Below, piece after piece: positions 60,487-64,000 of a DNA stretch of 64,000 bases. The notes below the pieces were generated by a model. It was not told where the DNA came from, searched no databases, and worked only from the letters and a program-made list of their open reading frames with translations. Made by a program: the position numbers and the translations under genes. Origin of the DNA: Bacteroidota bacterium (GTDB lineage: Bacteria; Bacteroidota; Bacteroidia; Bacteroidales; UBA4417); NCBI GenBank assembly GCA_013376995.1, contig JACAAZ010000008.1:122225-186224 (forward strand), given 5' to 3'. Within the stretch, counting starts at the first letter, position 1. Every line of letters starts with the position of its first letter.

Positions 60487-60849
60487 ATGAAAACACTTGC
60501 TGAAATCCTTATTGGCCTTGTTGCCCTGGAACATCTCTACTTTTTATGGCTTGAAATATTTGCCTGGGAAACCAAAGGCAAGAAAGTCTTCAAGGATTCA
60601 CTCCCGGCCGAATTATTCAAGCCAACCAAAGTCCTGGCGGCAAACCAGGGATTGTATAACGGGTTCCTGGCAGCAGGGCTGATCTGGGCTATGCTGATTC
60701 CTGATCCACGCTGGAAGTTATATGTTTCCGTTTTCTTCCTTACTTGTGTTATTGTTGCCGGCATTTATGGCTCTGTAACAGCAAGCAGGAAAATCTTATT
60801 TATACAGGCTTTACCGGCTATTGTAGCTTTAATATTGGTACATTTATAA
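60487..60849 (+). CDS. DUF1304 membrane protein
   Basis: 120 residues with four helices. DUF1304 marks are clear: LVALEHLYFLWLEIFAWETKGKKVF, then LAANQGLYNGFLAAGLIWA, and the last helices around GIYGSVTASRKILFIQALPAIVAL. The family is of unknown function, common as a single gene beside regulators. It is 68 bp after the previous membrane protein and 96 bp before the second GH13 gene. Confidence 0.9.
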   Translation: MKTLAEILIGLVALEHLYFLWLEIFAWETKGKKVFKDSLPAELFKPTKVLAANQGLYNGFLAAGLIWAMLIPDPRWKLYVSVFFLTCVIVAGIYGSVTASRKILFIQALPAIVALILVHL

Positions 60850-60892
60850 CACTATTGGGAATAACCTTAGTAGAATTTATTTGCCACGAATG

Positions 60893-60910
60893 CACGAATC
60901 TTTATCAAAA
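60893..60910. repeat. Dispersed intergenic repeat, partial copy
   Basis: GCCACGAATGCACGAATC, nearly the reverse complement of 34824-34841. It lies in the leader region of the second GH13 gene. Confidence 0.5.
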
Positions 60911-60945
60911 GAAATCTGCCAAGAAATACATTTATCCGTTATTGC

Positions 60946-62346
60946 ATGAACCGAGTATTCCAAATTCTGGCCGGGCTCATCCTGCTGCTGTCTTTTTCAC
61001 TTACAGGTACCAGTTTAGCCCAGAAAGTTACTATCAACAGGTCGCCTAACCAGTATCAGCCCAAACCCTATGTTGAACTCAAACACCCCGAATGGAGTAA
61101 AAATGCCACCATCTACGAGGTCAACATCCGGCAATACACACCCGAAGGGACTTTCAGGGCTTTTGAAGCTTATTTGCCCAAACTTAAGGAAATGGGGGTG
61201 GACATACTCTGGTTGATGCCCATAAACCCCATTGGGGTGAAAAACCGAAAAGGCACGCTTGGAAGTGAATATTCCGTTAAGGATTACTATGCAGTGAACC
61301 CGGAGTTCGGCAGCAAGGATGACCTGAAGGCACTCGTAAAGAAGGCACACAACATGGGCATGCATGTTATTATTGATTGGGTTGCCAACCATTCTGCCTG
61401 GGACAATCCTTTGGCCACCGAACATCCTGAATGGTACACCCATACCCCGGAAGGTAAATTTCAGCCAACACCCTGGTATGACTGGGATGACATTATTGAC
61501 TTTGATTATGACCAGCCCGGGATCAGGAAATATATGACGGATGCCCTGAAGTATTGGGTCAGGGAAACGGATATTGATGGTTACCGCTGTGATGTTGCAG
61601 GCTTTATTCCTGTCGATTTTTGGGAGAATGTCCGGGCAGAACTGGAGACTATAAAGCCTGTCTTCCTGCTGGCGGAGTGGGAATCGCGCGACCTGCATAA
61701 AAAGGCATTCGATATGACCTATTCATGGAGCCTCTGGGATAAGATGAAAGATGCAACCACCGGGAAAAAAGGGATTAGTGGCCTGGTGGAATATATGGCA
61801 CATGATGTTAATACTTTCCCTCAAGATGCCTACAGGATGACCTTTACAGATAACCATGACAAGAATTCCTGGGAAGGAAATCCTTTATCCAACTTCGGTG
61901 ATGGGTTGGAAGCCTGCATGGTATTGGCCTGTGTGGTGAATGGTATGCCATTGGTCTACAGCGGGCAGGAAGCCGGGCAGAACCGTTCGCTGGCTTTTTT
62001 TGATAAAGATCCAATTCAATGGAAAGAGCATCCTTACTTTGAACTGTATAAAAAGCTGTTTGACCTCAAACACCGGAACCTTGCCTTATGGAATGGGGCT
62101 TCCGGTGGTGAAATGATTAGAATATTCAATGATAAACCCGGGCAGGTGATCTCCTTTTCCCGCGAAAAGAATGAAGACAGGGTGATCCCAATATTCAATT
62201 TCAGTGATCAGCCGGTGACGGTAAAGCTCAATTCCAAATACCAGGCAGGAACCTATAAGGAGTTATTCAGCGGTAAAACCTATGTACTCAAAGGGGATGA
62301 TGAGATCATGCTTGATAAATGGGGTTACCTGGTGCTGGTCAGATAA
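60946..62346 (+). CDS. Secreted GH13 alpha-amylase-family enzyme
   Basis: 466 residues with signal peptide MNRVFQILAGLILLLSFSLTGTSLAQ. Barrel regions are complete: VIIDWVANHS, nucleophile Asp216 in IDGYRCDVAG, acid/base Glu244 in VFLLAEWES, and the Asp in FTDNHDKNSWE. A C-terminal beta domain follows (VIPIFNFSDQPVTVKL ... YLVLVR). It reads like a paralogue of the lipoprotein GH13 3 kb upstream (TIYEVNIRQYTPEGTFRAF versus VMYEINERAFSSSGTLAGI). The two may act in sequence on starch or glycogen, one fixed and one free. Confidence 0.93.
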   Translation: MNRVFQILAGLILLLSFSLTGTSLAQKVTINRSPNQYQPKPYVELKHPEWSKNATIYEVNIRQYTPEGTFRAFEAYLPKLKEMGVDILWLMPINPIGVKNRKGTLGSEYSVKDYYAVNPEFGSKDDLKALVKKAHNMGMHVIIDWVANHSAWDNPLATEHPEWYTHTPEGKFQPTPWYDWDDIIDFDYDQPGIRKYMTDALKYWVRETDIDGYRCDVAGFIPVDFWENVRAELETIKPVFLLAEWESRDLHKKAFDMTYSWSLWDKMKDATTGKKGISGLVEYMAHDVNTFPQDAYRMTFTDNHDKNSWEGNPLSNFGDGLEACMVLACVVNGMPLVYSGQEAGQNRSLAFFDKDPIQWKEHPYFELYKKLFDLKHRNLALWNGASGGEMIRIFNDKPGQVISFSREKNEDRVIPIFNFSDQPVTVKLNSKYQAGTYKELFSGKTYVLKGDDEIMLDKWGYLVLVR

Positions 62347-62770
62347 TACCCTACTCTTTATTGAAGGTTATGATTACTATATAAGGGCGAAAGGGACACA
62401 GATCCGCCGGTTGGCGGATACACAGAAAAAATAGATTTTCACTGAAAAAGATTCCACAGAAGTTATATTTATTATATCTACGGCATCAATATTTTCACAT
62501 AAAATTCTGCTCAAAAACTCCGGTATTTTATGCCTCTGCTTAAGAACGAGTGTAGAGTGAAAAAGAATAAATATCACAACTTAAGTATAAAATTTATTGC
62601 TTGGTGAACCTTGGTGTCCTGGTGCCTTAATGGCATCTTTTCGCCACAAAGACACGAAGGCACGAAGGAAACACTAAGGAAATATTCCATAGCTAATATT
62701 TTTTATCTGTCTCATTTATATGGCTTTAGGTTTATCGATCTTACACCTGGCACCTTCAAAAAGGACAACT
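62347..62770. other. Intergenic region with palindrome and hairpin repeat
   Basis: No gene seen. ATCCGCC-GGTT-GGCGGAT at 62402-62419 is a hairpin related to 37102-37117. From about 62606 to 62680 lies a hairpin-forming element: a left arm containing CTTGGTGTCCTGGTGCCTTA faces GCCACAAAGACACGAAGGCA, an imperfect inverted repeat. Confidence 0.5.
62606..62680. repeat. Dispersed hairpin-forming repeat
   Basis: Imperfect inverted arms of about 25 bases, built of GTGxC/GxCAC words. The right arm holds GCCACAAAGACACGAAGGCA and then GAAACACTAAGG. Related to 34824-34877 and 63809-63880. Confidence 0.5.
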
Positions 62771-63652
62771 TTATTTTCCCTTATTCAGTTTTATCTTGAA
62801 TTTCACAACAGAATCCTCCTGGTTTGAGTTGGAGCCCTGCTGTCCCGGAGGCCCCGGGCGGAGGCCCATACCTCCACCAGGTCCGCCCATTCCACCTTCC
62901 ATTCCTCCACCCTGCATCCTGTTTCCACCTCCCTGCCGGCGGCCTTCACCTTCTTCCATTCCCTCTTTTGAAGATTGTTGATCCTCTCCCCTACCAGTCT
63001 CTCTCTTTCCCATTGGGAACCTGGCTGCCGGCAACACTATCTCAAACCCGAAAACCGGCTCTTTCTGCAGAAGGCTGTTCGGCATCGAACAAAAAGTTTT
63101 AAAAGGAATTTTATATTCAACCGAAATTAATCCAAGGCTATCCTGGTTTATGGCGGCTAACACATCTTTAGATTCTGTTGAAAGTATCTTCCCATCATAC
63201 AATGGTATAAATCCAGAAGTCAGGATGTAATGTGGTTTCTCAAGTATAATCTTCTGAATCTCCACCTGGCGTCGTTCCCGGCTTACCCTCTCACCATCCA
63301 TGCGCATGGGCCTTTGTTCCCTCTCGAAAATGGGGAATTTAATTTGTGTTGTACGCTTGTGTTTCCCGCTGGGATCTATCCAAAGCTCAATACCAGACAT
63401 CAGCATCCTCATCTGGGTTGAAGTTTCCGTAGCCCGGATACAAAGGAACAGATTGCCGGTATCGTTGGTAATCGCATACTGCAGGCCACTCTTTACATCA
63501 CTGAACCTGAGAGGTAATGACCATTCGGAGGGGATACCATCCGTCTTAACAGGTTTGGATTGCAGTCCTGCCTGGTAAACGGTTGAAGAACAGGAGGCAA
63601 ACAGAACTAGCAGGAAGAGCCCTGAAATCTTAAACATGCACTGTGTTTTCAT
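62771..63652 (-). CDS. Lipoprotein with CBM9/DOMON-like domain and Gly-rich tail
   Basis: 293 residues from the ATG at 63652 (MKTQCMFKISGLFLLVLFASC, lipobox LFASC); a longer frame from 63712 adds 20 residues. Residues about 35-220 read like a family 9 carbohydrate-binding or DOMON fold: TDGIPSEWSLPLRFSD, LQYAITNDTGNLFLCIRATE, MSGIELWIDPSGKHK, then later strands. This is a tentative fold match. The last 90 residues are low-complexity: Gly, Met, Arg and Pro (EEGEGRRQGGGNRMQGGGMEGG), ending with VVKFKIKLNKGK. An outer-membrane or periplasmic binding role is plausible but unproven. Confidence 0.75.
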   Translation of the reverse strand: MKTQCMFKISGLFLLVLFASCSSTVYQAGLQSKPVKTDGIPSEWSLPLRFSDVKSGLQYAITNDTGNLFLCIRATETSTQMRMLMSGIELWIDPSGKHKRTTQIKFPIFEREQRPMRMDGERVSRERRQVEIQKIILEKPHYILTSGFIPLYDGKILSTESKDVLAAINQDSLGLISVEYKIPFKTFCSMPNSLLQKEPVFGFEIVLPAARFPMGKRETGRGEDQQSSKEGMEEGEGRRQGGGNRMQGGGMEGGMGGPGGGMGLRPGPPGQQGSNSNQEDSVVKFKIKLNKGK

Positions 63653-63945
63653 TAGGATTATTATAAAAGCAGATAAAGGTATTCGAAAGATAAAAGCATT
63701 GCCTTTATTCAACCTTTTTTAAGTTGCTGTCCATACTATTGTGACTTAATGTGAGTTCGATATTTTTATGTATCTAGCTTATTATCAATCAAATGCTTAA
63801 TGTTAATACTTCGTGGTTCATTGTGTTTTAGTGTCTTTGTGGCATTTTATTCTGCCGCGAAGTCACAAAGTATCACTAAGATAAACAGCCATGTTATTCA
63901 GCAGCTGTTGAATTTCAGTCCAATCACGGGTATGAACCCCAGGGC
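63653..63945. other. Intergenic region at the right edge
   Basis: No gene seen. 63809-63880 carries a third dispersed hairpin element (TTCGTGGTTCATTGTG... facing GCGAAGTCACAAAG...CACTAAG). Confidence 0.45.
63809..63880. repeat. Dispersed hairpin-forming repeat
   Basis: Left arm TTCGTGGTTCATTGTG followed by TTTAGTGTCTTTGTGGCA; right arm TGCCGCGAAGTCACAAAG followed by TATCACTAAG. Imperfect inversion around TTTTATTC. Same family as 62606-62680. Confidence 0.5.
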
Positions 63946-64000
63946 TCTCGTCACGAGAAAGATTGATGCTACATTGATAAATTTCTCTTTCGTGACGAGA
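63946..64000. repeat. Inverted repeat reaching the window edge
   Basis: TCTCGTCACGA (63946-63956) and TCGTGACGAGA (63990-64000) are perfect 11-bp inverted arms 33 bp apart. The left unit TCTCGTCACGAGA is itself an odd palindrome. It may continue beyond the window. Confidence 0.55.

Noticed and set aside
63946..64000. Possible start of a CRISPR array
   Set aside because: The two units face each other instead of repeating in the same direction, and there is no spacer series or cas gene.

Overview
The window looks like chromosomal DNA of a gliding-type or environmental Bacteroidetes (Bacteroidales/Sphingobacteriales-like). Evidence: several secreted proteins end in type IX secretion (T9SS) type A sorting domains; promoter -7 boxes fit the Bacteroidetes form TAnnTTTG; most genes lack a Shine-Dalgarno sequence; family-restricted domains occur (FISUMP, DUF3667, DUF2490, TPR-fused NarL-type kinase); and short dispersed palindromes typical of this phylum lie between genes. 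No phage, IS element, rRNA or CRISPR array was seen. The only RNA gene recognised is one tRNA-Leu(CAA).

Layout. 1-3.6 kb: two T9SS surface proteins (an ELWxSDGT-repeat protein cut by the left edge, and a Ycf48/BNR-like propeller). 4-9 kb: a two-component pair (TPR histidine kinase plus NarL-type regulator), a lipoprotein and a secreted GH5 enzyme. A near-identical palindrome sits about 30 bp upstream of the -7 boxes of the regulator gene, the lipoprotein gene and the GH5 gene, so these probably form one small regulon. 9-19 kb: a four-gene cluster with an outer-membrane barrel, an 1886-residue secreted protein, a small secreted protein and a fibronectin-type protein. 19.5-25 kb: secreted and membrane proteins of unknown role, including an LRR-MORN fusion, a gene fragment and a FISUMP protein.

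25-37 kb: tRNA-Leu, a Xre/RES toxin-antitoxin pair with a perfect operator palindrome, then mostly housekeeping genes: RsuA-family pseudouridine synthase, a DUF2007-Usp-Usp fusion, YraN, LD-carboxypeptidase, SPL-type radical SAM protein, metG, and a LytS/LytTR pair. 37-46 kb: a tightly overlapping minus-strand operon with a beta-propeller protein, CotH kinase-like protein, lipoprotein, YD-like repeat protein, VTC polyphosphate polymerase-like protein, DUF4956 membrane protein and DUF2490 outer-membrane protein, preceded by an arylsulfotransferase-like T9SS protein. This is the best candidate for a poorly described system.

46-55 kb: a glycan-use locus (AraC regulator, GH92 mannosidase, UDG-family protein, exported nitrilase-like amidase, tandem double esterase, GH127). 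55-57 kb: TetR and fabF under a self-operator, and a DUF3667 protein. 58-62 kb: two related exported GH13 enzymes around a Crp-type regulator and two small membrane proteins. 62.8-64 kb: a lipoprotein and repeat-rich intergenic DNA ending in an inverted repeat at the right edge.
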